The position numbers were made by a program, and so were the translations under genes. Below, one piece after another: positions 55,499 through 64,000 of a DNA stretch of 64,000 nucleotides. The stretch is from Candidatus Heimdallarchaeota archaeon (GTDB taxonomy: Archaea > Asgardarchaeota > Heimdallarchaeia > Hodarchaeales > Hodarchaeaceae), in NCBI GenBank assembly GCA_011364965.1, contig RDOB01000003.1:534524-598523 (forward strand), written 5' to 3'. The first letter of the stretch is position 1. The number at the start of each line of letters is the position of its first letter. Below the pieces are notes generated by a model that did no database searches, had not been told where the DNA came from, and worked only from the letters and a program-made list of their open reading frames with translations.

Positions 55499-55929
55499 CT
55501 TCTAACCATGCATCAATATTTAGTGTGATTATGAATCGTCAGATTAATGATTTGACAATATATAAAGCTATATATAATTCACACTTGAAAACATCTGATA
55601 GATAACTCAATTTTTTTTTATGATAATAGACATCTAATTAAAACAAGAATGATGATTATAGAGGTACTTCCAATAATAGGATCGAGGAGTGGTGTTAGTT
55701 TGGAATTACTCCTGAAGAATAATAATTCGGAAAATATCGATCAAACCATTCAAGTAGAGTTTTATATGATTCCTGCTCTTCAGGATAATGTATTAGCTGG
55801 AAATGGCTTGTTTGAAGTATATTACGGTATATACTGAATTGTAAGGGGTTAAAAGAGAATTTTTGACATTTTAAGAATAGTTCTACCATAAGTAAAGCAT
55901 TAATACTTTTTTTACTGAAATTTCTCTTC
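55499..55929. other. divergent spacer with weak ORFs rejected
   Basis: No gene is supported. Short open frames of about 60 codons exist on both strands between 55649 and 55889, but neither has a ribosome site or a recognisable motif. The ABC promoter (55568) lies here. Confidence 0.35.
55568..55577 (-). promoter_or_regulatory. candidate TATA box of the ABC operon
   Basis: TTATATATAG on the minus strand, about 80 bases before the ATPase start, in otherwise mixed sequence. Confidence 0.4.
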
Positions 55930-56577
55930 TTAAATTCCAGATTTTGCTTTCCAATACTTCTTAGCTTCAGCTATTAAAATGTCATACACCCTAACAAATA
56001 CAGGAGCAAAAAGAAATAGTGATAGGATAGTAATAGAGAAATAGGGGACAAAATTATAAAGAAGGGTACCATCAAAACTCTGGTTAGCAACTACCATCAA
56101 ACTAACGAGGTATAACATAGTCATGAGAAAATACCCAATCAGAGTAAAAAGCATCATCTTTCCAAGATTTTTTCCGTTGGCAAACCCTTCATTTTTAGCA
56201 TAGCGGGGAATACCTACAATAAATCCAAGCATTCCGAAGGATAAACCTACCATACCCATTGCGACAATTTGTTGGGTGAATAGAATTTCACTTCCTAGAT
56301 GGCCAATGAAACCTACCAATAGACCAGCTAGAGGGCCATAAAATGAAGCTACTAGAATTATAACTACGAGGCCGAGATATAAGCCTCCCGTAATCGGTAT
56401 AACAGTAATACCTAAATCCAATCCGAAAAAAGTATAAGATGGAAGAGTTACTGGAGAAACGAATATATAAATTATAGAACCTAAAATAATTCCGCTTAAG
56501 GTCCATTTAGCTTCATTAGCTGATTCTAGTCGCAGAAAACTAAGTAAGGAGTTCCTAAAATTCGAATGTTCTACCAT
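55930..56577 (-). CDS. ECF transporter S-component-like membrane protein
   Basis: 215 residues with about six hydrophobic segments, including the Gly-rich FYGPLAGLLVGFIGHLGSE stretch and the first-helix pattern seen in substrate-binding (S) subunits of energy-coupling factor transporters. These subunits bind vitamins or other small molecules and need a shared ECF ATPase module, which is not in this window. GAGGTGA before ATG 56577 is a strong ribosome site. It is 11 bases downstream of the LDI-like gene on the same strand, hinting at a shared substrate. Confidence 0.6.
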   Translation of the reverse strand: MVEHSNFRNSLLSFLRLESANEAKWTLSGIILGSIIYIFVSPVTLPSYTFFGLDLGITVIPITGGLYLGLVVIILVASFYGPLAGLLVGFIGHLGSEILFTQQIVAMGMVGLSFGMLGFIVGIPRYAKNEGFANGKNLGKMMLFTLIGYFLMTMLYLVSLMVVANQSFDGTLLYNFVPYFSITILSLFLFAPVFVRVYDILIAEAKKYWKAKSGI

Positions 56578-56588
56578 TCTTATTCACC

Positions 56589-58226
56589 TCAAAGTATCAC
56601 AAAAGAATACGTTCCTGGAGAGAGCGTTAAAATCATTTGACCTCCATTTTGAGCCCAATCCTCGTATACACCAGATTTTAGATAAACACCCTGAACATCA
56701 GGAAATTGATCAAAAGTTATCGCTGTTTGTTCATTAACTTCAACTGAGAGAATAAATGCTTCTTTAGTTTCATCATAATATGCCTGATATATGAATAATC
56801 CTTCTGTTGTACTCTCAGCGGAGATATACGGAAATGAGGTATAAAATGAATCACTTTTCACATCCATAAGATCTGATAATGTTGAATCAGCATGACCCCA
56901 TGCCCAAGCAAATTGCAATATTGGATCCATAAACGGCCCTATCTCACCTAAAGCACTTGTGTCAAATCTATATCTGTATCCATCCCATTCTCCTGGGTAT
57001 GGCCCATAAAACCAATTTTCTAATTTTCGAAAGAGGTTAGAATCCCCCATTTCTCGAGCACCTAAATAAGAAAATAAGTTCCCAATCAAATCCATCTCAG
57101 TAAATGAACTAGGATTATGATACGAATGTGGTGCATATGCCTGATCGTTAGGAGAATAATGGATAAAATTTGTCTTCCAGTTTCTATAATAGGTTTCTGC
57201 AATATCTGTTTTTCCAAACCCTTGATAAAAAGCAATTGCCCAAGAAGATCCATAGTTAGCCACGCCTGGTACGCCTTCAGATGCAAGAACTGGTTCTAAT
57301 GCGGGGCCAGGAATTTCTCCTAAGACTTCAAATTGATGTAGTGCGGTATAGGGTTCTGAAATATAATAACCGTCAATTTGTATTCCATTGTCGTCTGTCA
57401 TATATTCCTGCCACCAATCAATACCAGGTTCAATTGATTGCGCGTAATTAGAATTGTGGAGTTTATCATAGAGAGTTATAGCGTAAAAAGGAATACTATT
57501 ACATTGAACAAAGACAATATATGGTTCACACGGGATCAAACCTGTTCTCCATAATCCAAGAGGACGACCTTGATTATCAATAGAACTTTTATTATCCCAG
57601 GTTGTAGTAGCTGTAAGAGAGTTATTCCAATCATCTATAAACCATTTAATTTCATCATTGTAAGTAGATTCGCGAAAAACATTATAGTAGAGAAGCTCCA
57701 TAAGCGTATAATGTCCAGTCCACATGATATTAGTCGGTCCGCGAAAATCGTTACCTAGGGATTCGTATCGCTCATCAGCAAATCCAGGTAATATCCATTC
57801 AAATTCTTCCATAGCAGAAGAATTCATCATTAAGATTAACTTTTGAAATAGGTTTTTATAATAATCTGTTCTGTAATTAGGAGTGCTATCAACAATTTGA
57901 GCCATTCCATAAGTAGTAAAAGCAATAAAATATTGCGTAAGGACATCTGGGAGGATACTCAAGTCATTGATACTATTATTTGAAAAATCATCCACCGAGT
58001 ATAATTCTCGTAAAGAGTTCCATAGACCAATAACTCTCCGATCTAGATATGGGTACTCACTTAAATCGAAAGTTCCTTCATCGGGAACAATTATTATCCC
58101 AAAATTTGGAGTAGAAGGATTCGTAGGATTAAGGACAATAGTTAAACCCGAAATAATAATTCCGAGAATCAATAATGATGTAAAAAGCTTTGATCGAACA
58201 AAAAAATTTCTAATGGATGCACTCAT
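56589..58226 (-). CDS. linalool dehydratase/isomerase-like protein
   Basis: 545 residues. One hydrophobic helix at about 13-33 (a signal or anchor), so the domain is outside the membrane. The mature part is helical with the hallmarks of the Ldi (alpha/alpha)6-barrel family: IMWTGHYTLMELLYYN and LIPCEPYIVFVQCNSIPF, including the Cys-Glu-Pro step typical of the active-site region. Linalool dehydratase/isomerase hydrates or dehydrates monoterpene alcohols outside the cytosol; other members have unknown substrates. It precedes an S-component-like gene by 11 bases. Confidence 0.6.
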   Translation of the reverse strand: MSASIRNFFVRSKLFTSLLILGIIISGLTIVLNPTNPSTPNFGIIIVPDEGTFDLSEYPYLDRRVIGLWNSLRELYSVDDFSNNSINDLSILPDVLTQYFIAFTTYGMAQIVDSTPNYRTDYYKNLFQKLILMMNSSAMEEFEWILPGFADERYESLGNDFRGPTNIMWTGHYTLMELLYYNVFRESTYNDEIKWFIDDWNNSLTATTTWDNKSSIDNQGRPLGLWRTGLIPCEPYIVFVQCNSIPFYAITLYDKLHNSNYAQSIEPGIDWWQEYMTDDNGIQIDGYYISEPYTALHQFEVLGEIPGPALEPVLASEGVPGVANYGSSWAIAFYQGFGKTDIAETYYRNWKTNFIHYSPNDQAYAPHSYHNPSSFTEMDLIGNLFSYLGAREMGDSNLFRKLENWFYGPYPGEWDGYRYRFDTSALGEIGPFMDPILQFAWAWGHADSTLSDLMDVKSDSFYTSFPYISAESTTEGLFIYQAYYDETKEAFILSVEVNEQTAITFDQFPDVQGVYLKSGVYEDWAQNGGQMILTLSPGTYSFVIL

Positions 58227-58567
58227 ACTTAGGATTCACCTTTCAGATAAAACTTCTAATATAACGATTTGGCAAATTTAAATTCAGTTTCAGATTTTAG
58301 GCAAACTTGGGCTTTTTTGTGTCTATTTATCAATTTTTCTAGACTAATGACTCCTACCCCTGGATGGACAGTAAGGTGGAAAGGAGTAATTATATAAACC
58401 ACGAATTTATAAAAATGAAATTAACAGAAAGAATAGACCTTTTAATGTTCTAGTCAAAAATGATTAATACAAAAAAACCGAAGGAAAGCATCTGATCCAT
58501 TAGGATCTGTTTTTTAATCTCCAGTGCTCTGTTCCTATAAAAACTACATCCATTCATCAGATCCTCA

Positions 58568-58738
58568 TGAACAATAACCGAATGATTGATTTTGTTAATA
58601 CAAATACAGGGATAAGTATTAGCGCAGAAAATTATATTCTTATCACTCAAGATAGAGGTTCTAGCTGGATCATTAATAAATCAAGTTTTATTATTATGCA
58701 AGTGAAAAACCATGATTCTAGCACTGAAAGCAATTCAT
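58568..58738 (+). pseudogene. fragment of a YCF48/BNR-type repeat protein
   Basis: A 57-codon frame with DFVNTNTGISISAENYIL, then TQDRGSSWI, the typical shape of a YCF48/BNR propeller repeat (FxN-xxGxx...T-DxGxSW). No signal peptide or further repeats are present, so it is a remnant. Confidence 0.4.
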
Positions 58739-58888
58739 GATTAGGAACAATAAATTTAATACATTCACTAGGATATAGTCACATAAGCTTAGAATGACAG
58801 AATTTCTATAAGAATCCCAAAATAGCACAGAACCTTAAAAACTAGAAGAGTTCTTGAATGAAATAATTCTATTTATAGATTGGTATAA
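58739..58888. other. spacer
   Basis: Leader region of the ICMT-like gene. Together with 58227-58567 this is a largely gene-free region with nothing else recognised. Confidence 0.3.
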
Positions 58889-59668
58889 ATGTCTCAAATA
58901 ACAGGATTTAACTTATTAAAGGAGAAAGTTCCAGAATTTAGGAACCCTTTGAAAATGGGTTTCATTATCACTCTCTCAATACTAGTATTTTGCTCTATTC
59001 TGATTTTGTTCTGGTTGTTTGACAGTTTAGGGTGGTATGGGACTATAATAAGTCAATTAATCCTAGTAATTATCACTATTATCTTTTTTTACGGGTTTGC
59101 AGTAAAAGCAAAGACTTATCGAGAGAAATATGAGGTGTTAGCATATCGATACTTCTTTTTCCATTATGTAATTCCAGTGCTTATCACTGGAAATGCCTGC
59201 ATATTCCATACTCTGTTAATAGAAGGCCCTTTTTTACTACATTCTTGGATTGCTCTTATTGCAGGGATATTTTTCATTCTAATGCGGTTTTTAATAGAGT
59301 GGCATCTACGTAAAGCAGGTTTTGATGAAATAGGTCATGGATTAGGAATCTATATGATATTCCCAGAGGAGGGATCATCTGTCACTTCAGATATCTATTC
59401 GTACATTCGACATCCAATGTATACTGGAGACATGTGTCTCGCTATAGGATTAGCTCTATTAAAAAATAATCTGTTGGCTATCATTATTGCATTAATGTCT
59501 TTTATTCCTTTCATTGTTGGGGCAATGATGGAGGATAGGGAGTTAATTAGAAGACTCGGAGAACTGCATCGTCAGTATATCAATGAAACTCCATCTTTTT
59601 TTCCGTATCCTAGAAATATCAGGAAATTAATTTGCTTTTTATTTTCCATTACAAACTCTCAGAGATAA
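58889..59668 (+). CDS. isoprenylcysteine carboxyl methyltransferase (ICMT)-like protein
   Basis: 259 residues with about six to seven membrane segments. The C-terminal half has the family motif IRHPMYTGDMCLAIGLAL (SAM-binding RHPxY) and the closing MMEDRELIRRLGE, then Y-NETPSFFPY. In eukaryotes ICMT methylates prenylated CaaX proteins; bacterial and archaeal relatives are often phospholipid or isoprenoid-quinone methyltransferases. With a CPBP/Rce1-like protease also in this window it is tempting to see a CaaX pathway, but no CaaX protein is seen here. ATG 58889. Confidence 0.78.
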   Translation: MSQITGFNLLKEKVPEFRNPLKMGFIITLSILVFCSILILFWLFDSLGWYGTIISQLILVIITIIFFYGFAVKAKTYREKYEVLAYRYFFFHYVIPVLITGNACIFHTLLIEGPFLLHSWIALIAGIFFILMRFLIEWHLRKAGFDEIGHGLGIYMIFPEEGSSVTSDIYSYIRHPMYTGDMCLAIGLALLKNNLLAIIIALMSFIPFIVGAMMEDRELIRRLGELHRQYINETPSFFPYPRNIRKLICFLFSITNSQR

Positions 59669-59674
59669 TGTTAA

Positions 59675-59800
59675 TATTCAATAAAAATTAAAGAACAGTT
59701 CGGAAAATACGTGGGCCACAAATATCCTTTTGATCAAATCGTTTCAAGAATGCAAGAATTGATGAATAAATTAGAAAAAAAACAGGAACCAGGCCAATGA
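59675..59800 (+). other. open fragment, no start
   Basis: In frame, EQFGKYVGHKYPFDQIV, then a Lys/Glu-rich helix and TGA at 59798-59800. It looks like the C-terminus of a gene but has a stop just upstream and no good start. Unassigned. Confidence 0.2.
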
Positions 59801-59920
59801 GTAAGGCACATGTGAAAAAACAGGGGGGTTCTCCAGTTTAAGGACTGAAGTTGGTCCATATTTTCTATAGACAATTGTATTCATTTTTTCGTGATTTATT
59901 TGATCAACACCTATAATTTT

Positions 59921-60967
59921 TCATTCAATACTAATTACTACTCGACCTTTAGCATGTCCAGTTTCATAATGTTTATGCGCTTCGGCTGTTTGACTGAGAG
60001 GATAAATAGTATCGATTACTGGCTTGATTTTACCAGCTTCAACCCATTCTCTAAGTGTTTCCATGTTATCGGAACCTTCATTAGCAGTACCACTGAGTAA
60101 TTTCTTCTTTCTAAAACCATTGGTCATCATATACCAAATTGTTTTTGGACTATTTACAGGGTTATTGGAAATAAAGACACCATCGTCAGTTAGAATATTC
60201 TTGCACCTAGAGGGAGTATTTGCACCAATAGCATCAAAAATGATAGGGAATTTCTGATCAATTTTGGTATAGTCTGTATCGCGATAATTGATTGCATGAT
60301 CAGCGCCAATCTCTTTTACCATTTCTATATTGGTGGGACCACAAACAGCTGTAATTTCAGCTCCATAAACATTTTTAGCTATTTGGATACCAAAAGTACC
60401 AACTCCTCCACTCGCCCCGATTATGAGAACTTTCTGACCTTTTTGGGGTTGTCTTAAATCTCTAAACGCTAATAAAGCTGGTGTGGCTCCTCCAACTACA
60501 GCAGCTGCCTCTTGAAAGGTTAAATTGCTAGGTTTTTTAGCTATAATAGACGAGGGAACAGTTAAATATTGAGCTAATGCTCCAAAATTTTCAGAATAGC
60601 CATACACTGCATCACCAACCTTCCAATCAGAAACTTTTTTTCCAACGGAAACAATTTCACCCGAAAAACCTGATCCAGGGACTTTAGATTTAGGTTTTGT
60701 TAGACCAAAATAGGCTAGTCTTAACATGGGACCCATAAGCTGTCTAAGCCCCCAAAACAATGCTTTTGGAGCTTTACCACTTCTAGCCATAATATCACCA
60801 GTATTTATTGATGACCCATAATTTCGTATTAAAACCTCATCATCTTTGGGTTCAGGAATATCTATTTCTTGTAATTCAAGAACTTGATCTGCGGAGCCAT
60901 ACTTTTCACATATTATTGCTTTCATTTTCTTTTTTTCAGCATTTAGATTATTCATTTGTTTCACCAA
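59921..60967 (-). CDS. MDR-family NAD(P)-dependent oxidoreductase
   Basis: 348 residues, quinone oxidoreductase type. The GroES-like opening AIICEKYGSADQVLEL, GSGFSGEIVSVGKKVSDW and the Rossmann loop IIGASGGVGTFGIQIAKNVYGAEITAV are clear. Zinc ligands are absent. It reduces an enone or quinone with NADPH; substrate unknown. Eleven bases upstream is the rhodanese-TusA gene, so the two are one unit and the enzyme may work on a sulfur-linked redox step. It is related to the array at 43-45 kb but not a recent copy. Confidence 0.88.
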   Translation of the reverse strand: MVKQMNNLNAEKKKMKAIICEKYGSADQVLELQEIDIPEPKDDEVLIRNYGSSINTGDIMARSGKAPKALFWGLRQLMGPMLRLAYFGLTKPKSKVPGSGFSGEIVSVGKKVSDWKVGDAVYGYSENFGALAQYLTVPSSIIAKKPSNLTFQEAAAVVGGATPALLAFRDLRQPQKGQKVLIIGASGGVGTFGIQIAKNVYGAEITAVCGPTNIEMVKEIGADHAINYRDTDYTKIDQKFPIIFDAIGANTPSRCKNILTDDGVFISNNPVNSPKTIWYMMTNGFRKKKLLSGTANEGSDNMETLREWVEAGKIKPVIDTIYPLSQTAEAHKHYETGHAKGRVVISIE

Positions 60968-60978
60968 TTATGTATCGA

Positions 60979-61767
60979 TTATTTAGTTTTTCTTACAAGA
61001 AACCGAAATCCATCAGATCCAAGATCCTCTGAAAGCAAAAGCTCATTTCCAGAAACATGAATCCAAGCAGGGATATCATGCTGACTTCCTTGATCAGTCG
61101 TAAGAATTTCCATTACTTGACCGATTTCTAAATTCTTTATTGATTTCCTAGAATTCAAGATAGGTTCGGGACATTTTAACCCTCTTGCATCTTCGGTATG
61201 ATGTATTTCGCCACTAAATCGCACATCTAAAAACTCATACTTATGAACTTCAGATTCATCATATTCAAGAGTGGTTTCAGAATCCTTTAGTGTCATTGTT
61301 GGATATCCGCTTTCAGTCCATTTATCCATTCCCCCTTTCAAGCTTTTAACATCTGCAAAGCCTCCTTCTACCAATATGTCTACAGCTACAAGGCTTAAAC
61401 CCCCTCCTGGACAGACAGTAACTATTGCTTTTTCTTTAAAAGGTTCCAGAACTTCAAAATTCTCTTTAAGCTTCATTACTGGGATTAATATGGCATTTGG
61501 AATATGCCCATCAGCATATTCTTTGGGGGTTCGAACATCAATAATAAGAGGAGGAGAATCAGAGTTATAACATTCAAATAACTCAGTTACAGAAATTTCT
61601 GACCATTCTGATCTCCCATAAAAAAACATCATCTTGAATGTTTTTCTCCAATATCGAAACATATTTTTTACATAATATCCCATTACTGACATATTCTTTC
61701 CATATTTTTCTTCCATGTTCTTTTTCAATCTTTCAGAATTATGAATACTGTTTGTCATGTGTATCAC
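60979..61767 (-). CDS. rhodanese-TusA fusion protein
   Basis: 262 residues. Residues about 58-160 are a rhodanese domain: LIIDVRTPKEYADGHIPNA and the catalytic loop VCPGGGLSL with C119 as the persulfide-bearing Cys. Residues about 190-262 are a TusA/SirA-like domain: DARGLKCPEPILNSRKSI with the Cys of CPEP, closing with the strands FRFLVRK. Together they make a two-step sulfur relay in one chain, used in tRNA thiolation or sulfur metabolism. The amphipathic N-terminus is long and basic (KKNMEEKYGK). It precedes the MDR gene by 11 bases. Confidence 0.85.
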   Translation of the reverse strand: MIHMTNSIHNSERLKKNMEEKYGKNMSVMGYYVKNMFRYWRKTFKMMFFYGRSEWSEISVTELFECYNSDSPPLIIDVRTPKEYADGHIPNAILIPVMKLKENFEVLEPFKEKAIVTVCPGGGLSLVAVDILVEGGFADVKSLKGGMDKWTESGYPTMTLKDSETTLEYDESEVHKYEFLDVRFSGEIHHTEDARGLKCPEPILNSRKSIKNLEIGQVMEILTTDQGSQHDIPAWIHVSGNELLLSEDLGSDGFRFLVRKTK

Positions 61768-61880
61768 CGTTTGTGCTCACTATTTTGGCATTACCTGATA
61801 ATAATGGCGACTCATCTCGGAGAGATCATGAATTTTTTTTTGAAAATATCAGAAGTAATTTCTTTTCTTGATCCATAGTT

Positions 61881-62203
61881 TAATTCGGGAAATATTGCTG
61901 TTAGTACCATCATAATAATAGTGGAGATTACTCATTATCTTTTTAAAAGATTGGGTTCTATAGAGGGATTTGAAAAAAGTAATATTTTTCAATTAGCTCA
62001 ATTTGAAACATTGGAGTTCACTTCACGAGACTTGGATGAATCACTAGCCCCTATAAGACGAGTATCGTACTTGGGATTGGGAGGACGTGACGTAACAATA
62101 TTAATCTGTAGGAAAAAAGCTGGGATTACACATTTGGTGACTCATGACCAAGTTTTTTAAACGAATAAAAGACATAGAAGTAATTGATCCAGTAGTTATT
62201 TAG
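61881..62203 (+). pseudogene. frameshifted and N-terminally truncated PIN-domain protein
   Basis: The frame contains the PIN pattern late parts: IIVEITHYLFKR (the Glu position), LGGRDVTILICRKKAG (Asp) and THLVTHDQVF (Asp). At the six-T run near 62154-62159 the frame shifts; the other frame continues FFKRIKDIEVIDPVVI to TAG 62201-62203, the natural family ending. The first Asp-bearing strand is missing upstream. It is not functional as it stands. Confidence 0.65.
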
Positions 62204-62334
62204 ATTTTTTCCATAACCTCTACTATTAGGTGCAATAATCCTGTTATCTTAGAGAAATTTGTAGTAGAGAGAAGTAAGCGCGAATTTTTTCAGATAGTAT
62301 GGTTTTTTCAGGCATTAGATTTAGTAGTAACAAT

Positions 62335-64000
62335 CTATTCCTTAAAGGGAATGAAATCTTCAAGCATAGTCAATATCTGCCCTCGCTCAGGATCTTCGAA
62401 CTCTGAATTAACAAGGTCTAGAACATCTTGGATTGTGATCATTTCACTAGAGTATGACAATCTTAAATCGTTGAAATCTGCATCAAGGATAAGAATCTTG
62501 TCTTTACCTTCAGTGTTGTTCCAAACAGGCCAATGTGGTAAATTACTATTATTAGGATTCCCAGTTCTCGCAAAATTTGCCAGATATTTCATGCATAAAG
62601 CTTTCAATTTTTCACGACCGATCCTGTTATTCTCTATGTGAGTCTTTCCTATCAAGAGGGCAAAATCTGATCCAGTTGTGCCCAAGAAAAAGGGTATCTC
62701 AGCGCCATGGTGAGCTCCTAGCTCCTGCCCTTTATTTTTCGGGAGAACACTGAGCTCTTGATCATCAGGGCTTCCCCAATCAAACCTGTATACATAAACA
62801 GGCACGCTACTATTTGAGGTCATATCGTGAGCTGGTTGATTAACGCCATTGGCACACCATAACATGGAATGATAATGCCAAACCTTGGAGCTCAGAGGAA
62901 GATCTTTGATGAAATAGCTAAAGAGGTTCATTTCATCCTTTGTGCAGCCAATTAATACTGGAACCTTGTTTGTCCATTCCCCAGATGAAAAAATCTTATA
63001 CCCAGCTGCAGGGATAACTGTCCCATCAGCAATAATAGAACGCCATTGTGCCATTCCCAAAACAATAGTAGGAATATTCTTTATAATAGTAAAGGCGGAT
63101 TTCGAACGTAGATATGTATTAATCTCGTTATCGTGCATTTCACTGATGTGCTTTATAGCCTCCTCTTCATTCGCAACTTTTCGATCTTTGATAAGTAAGG
63201 CGACCAGAAGGCGTTCAGTCTGAGCTTTGGCTTCCTCATTAGTGCATACTGATGTTAGACCACTTTCAACAATAGCACGATGGAAGAGGCTCTGTGCAGA
63301 GGGAGATATCAAGAGTGAAAGTACATTGAACGCTCCCCCGGACTCACCCGCAATTGTAACATTATTTGGGTTACCTCCAAAAGCTTTGATGTTATCCCTA
63401 ACCCATTGTAAGGATTTAATCAGATCTAGGGTCCCATAATTCCCACTTTGGTCTTCGGGAGAACCAGAACCAGTCACAGCAGGATGTTGGAACCAACCCA
63501 TAGCACCGAGTCTATAGTTGACAGAGATGTAAAGTAAGTTCGATTGTTCAGCAACGGTATTACCAAAGTAGCTTGGCGTATTTGAAGACCCAATGGAATT
63601 ACCTCCCCCATGAATGTACAAATACACAGGTAGGTCAGTTTCCGAGCTCTTAGGACGCCATATATTGAGGTAAAGACAATCTTCTGAACCTGTTGAACCC
63701 ATGATAGGCATAACTTGTGCAGCAGAATTCCCGAATTTCGTGGATTTGCGAGTTCCTAGCCAGGGGATAGGATCAAGTGGGGCTTTCCATCTTAAGTCTC
63801 CTACTGGAGGGGTACCATAGGGAATTCCTTTCCAAGACCAGGTACCTTTGTCTGAAAATCCAAGAACCACTCCATATTTCGTATGAACAGCAGCTTCATT
63901 AGTCCAATTGCCTAGCTCATAAGTACTGTTAGAAGGTTTTGGCGCGAAATGACGTTTTAGTGGTTGAGAAATAGCTCTATCCAGAGAATTCTTTAATCTG
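62335..64000 (-). CDS. type B carboxylesterase (partial, runs off the right edge)
   Basis: At least 555 residues, alpha/beta-hydrolase fold of the carboxylesterase/para-nitrobenzyl esterase family. Features: FKGIPYG-type segment (WSWKGIPYGTPPVGDLRWK), the SEDCLYLNIW segment, the oxyanion loop YLYIHGGGNSIG, the nucleophile Ser in VTIAGESGGAF and the His in the LGAHHGAEIPFFLG segment. The frame stays open to the window edge in phase, so the GTG at 63870 is internal and the real start is outside. Substrate unknown; it hydrolyses esters. Confidence 0.92.
   Translation of the reverse strand, partial: RLKNSLDRAISQPLKRHFAPKPSNSTYELGNWTNEAAVHTKYGVVLGFSDKGTWSWKGIPYGTPPVGDLRWKAPLDPIPWLGTRKSTKFGNSAAQVMPIMGSTGSEDCLYLNIWRPKSSETDLPVYLYIHGGGNSIGSSNTPSYFGNTVAEQSNLLYISVNYRLGAMGWFQHPAVTGSGSPEDQSGNYGTLDLIKSLQWVRDNIKAFGGNPNNVTIAGESGGAFNVLSLLISPSAQSLFHRAIVESGLTSVCTNEEAKAQTERLLVALLIKDRKVANEEEAIKHISEMHDNEINTYLRSKSAFTIIKNIPTIVLGMAQWRSIIADGTVIPAAGYKIFSSGEWTNKVPVLIGCTKDEMNLFSYFIKDLPLSSKVWHYHSMLWCANGVNQPAHDMTSNSSVPVYVYRFDWGSPDDQELSVLPKNKGQELGAHHGAEIPFFLGTTGSDFALLIGKTHIENNRIGREKLKALCMKYLANFARTGNPNNSNLPHWPVWNNTEGKDKILILDADFNDLRLSYSSEMITIQDVLDLVNSEFEDPERGQILTMLEDFIPFKE

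Noticed and set aside
55649..55889. short frames of about 60 codons on both strands
   Set aside because: They overlap each other, have no ribosome site and no motif.
58450..58650. minus-strand frame of 66 codons
   Set aside because: It lies opposite the YCF48-like remnant and has no protein-like composition.
1..64000. tRNA, rRNA and CRISPR arrays
   Set aside because: I scanned for T-loop-like GTTCGA patterns and regularly spaced repeats and found none that hold up; a tRNA scan would be needed to rule out tRNA genes with introns.

Overview
The window looks like AT-rich chromosome from an Asgard archaeon. The best evidence is a set of eukaryotic-signature proteins: a Ras/Rab-like small GTPase, an Arf/Rag-like GTPase behind a longin-like domain, a response regulator fused to a longin-like domain, a second longin-like protein and a decayed Arf-like GTPase. 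Archaeal traits agree: several surface proteins end in a Thr-rich stalk, one membrane segment and a short basic tail; Shine-Dalgarno sites are of the GGTGA/GGAGG type; TTG and GTG starts are common; one TATA box sits directly before a leaderless start. The lineage within Asgard (a Heimdall- or Loki-like genome seems plausible) cannot be fixed from sequence alone. I saw no rRNA, tRNA or CRISPR array.

Layout. 1-10 kb: an MFS transporter, an NTF2-like protein, a CPBP/Rce1-type membrane protease, a lipoprotein, a broken polytopic membrane gene, an ATC-hydrolase-like protein, a large surface protein and a membrane-anchored winged-helix regulator. 10-20 kb: M19 dipeptidase, 3-hydroxyacyl-CoA dehydrogenase, a second ATC-hydrolase-like protein, a GNAT protein, an MprF/DUF2156-type aminoacyl-lipid synthase and a frameshifted HAD hydrolase. 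20-31 kb: an LCM-type methyltransferase, a TetR regulator with two clear operators facing a membrane protein and an MBL hydrolase, a P1 (DmpA) peptidase, two surface proteins and small ORFs. 31-38 kb: the most interesting block, described below. 38-42 kb: HMG-CoA reductase plus a FATP-like acyl-CoA synthetase, looking less AT-rich than the surroundings. 42-48 kb: a decaying tandem array of MDR oxidoreductases, a flavodoxin-like protein, an endonuclease/exonuclease/phosphatase gene cut by one stop, and a Kelch surface protein. 48-52 kb: a MNT/HEPN pair and a VapBC pair. 52-64 kb: a longin-like protein, a two-gene ABC exporter, an ECF S-component paired with a linalool dehydratase/isomerase-like protein, an ICMT-like methyltransferase, an MDR enzyme with a rhodanese-TusA fusion, a broken PIN gene and a carboxylesterase that runs off the right edge.

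The candidate new system is the four-gene minus-strand operon at about 37.8-33.3 kb: REC-longin, longin-GTPase with a V4R-like tail, PAS-PAS histidine kinase, and a Rab-like GTPase. The genes are 9, 12 and a few bases apart. It looks like a two-component phosphorelay wired into small-GTPase signalling. It is flanked by a convergent protein with two helix-turn-helix-like segments, whose 3' end overlaps the GTPase gene, and by two small proteins.

A second theme is decay. At least a dozen short remnants can be recognised by comparison with intact paralogues in this same window (surface-protein 3' ends, TetR, PIN, MDR, Arf). Several other genes carry one stop or a one-base slip, often in a homopolymer, so some of these breaks could be sequence errors rather than real pseudogenes.
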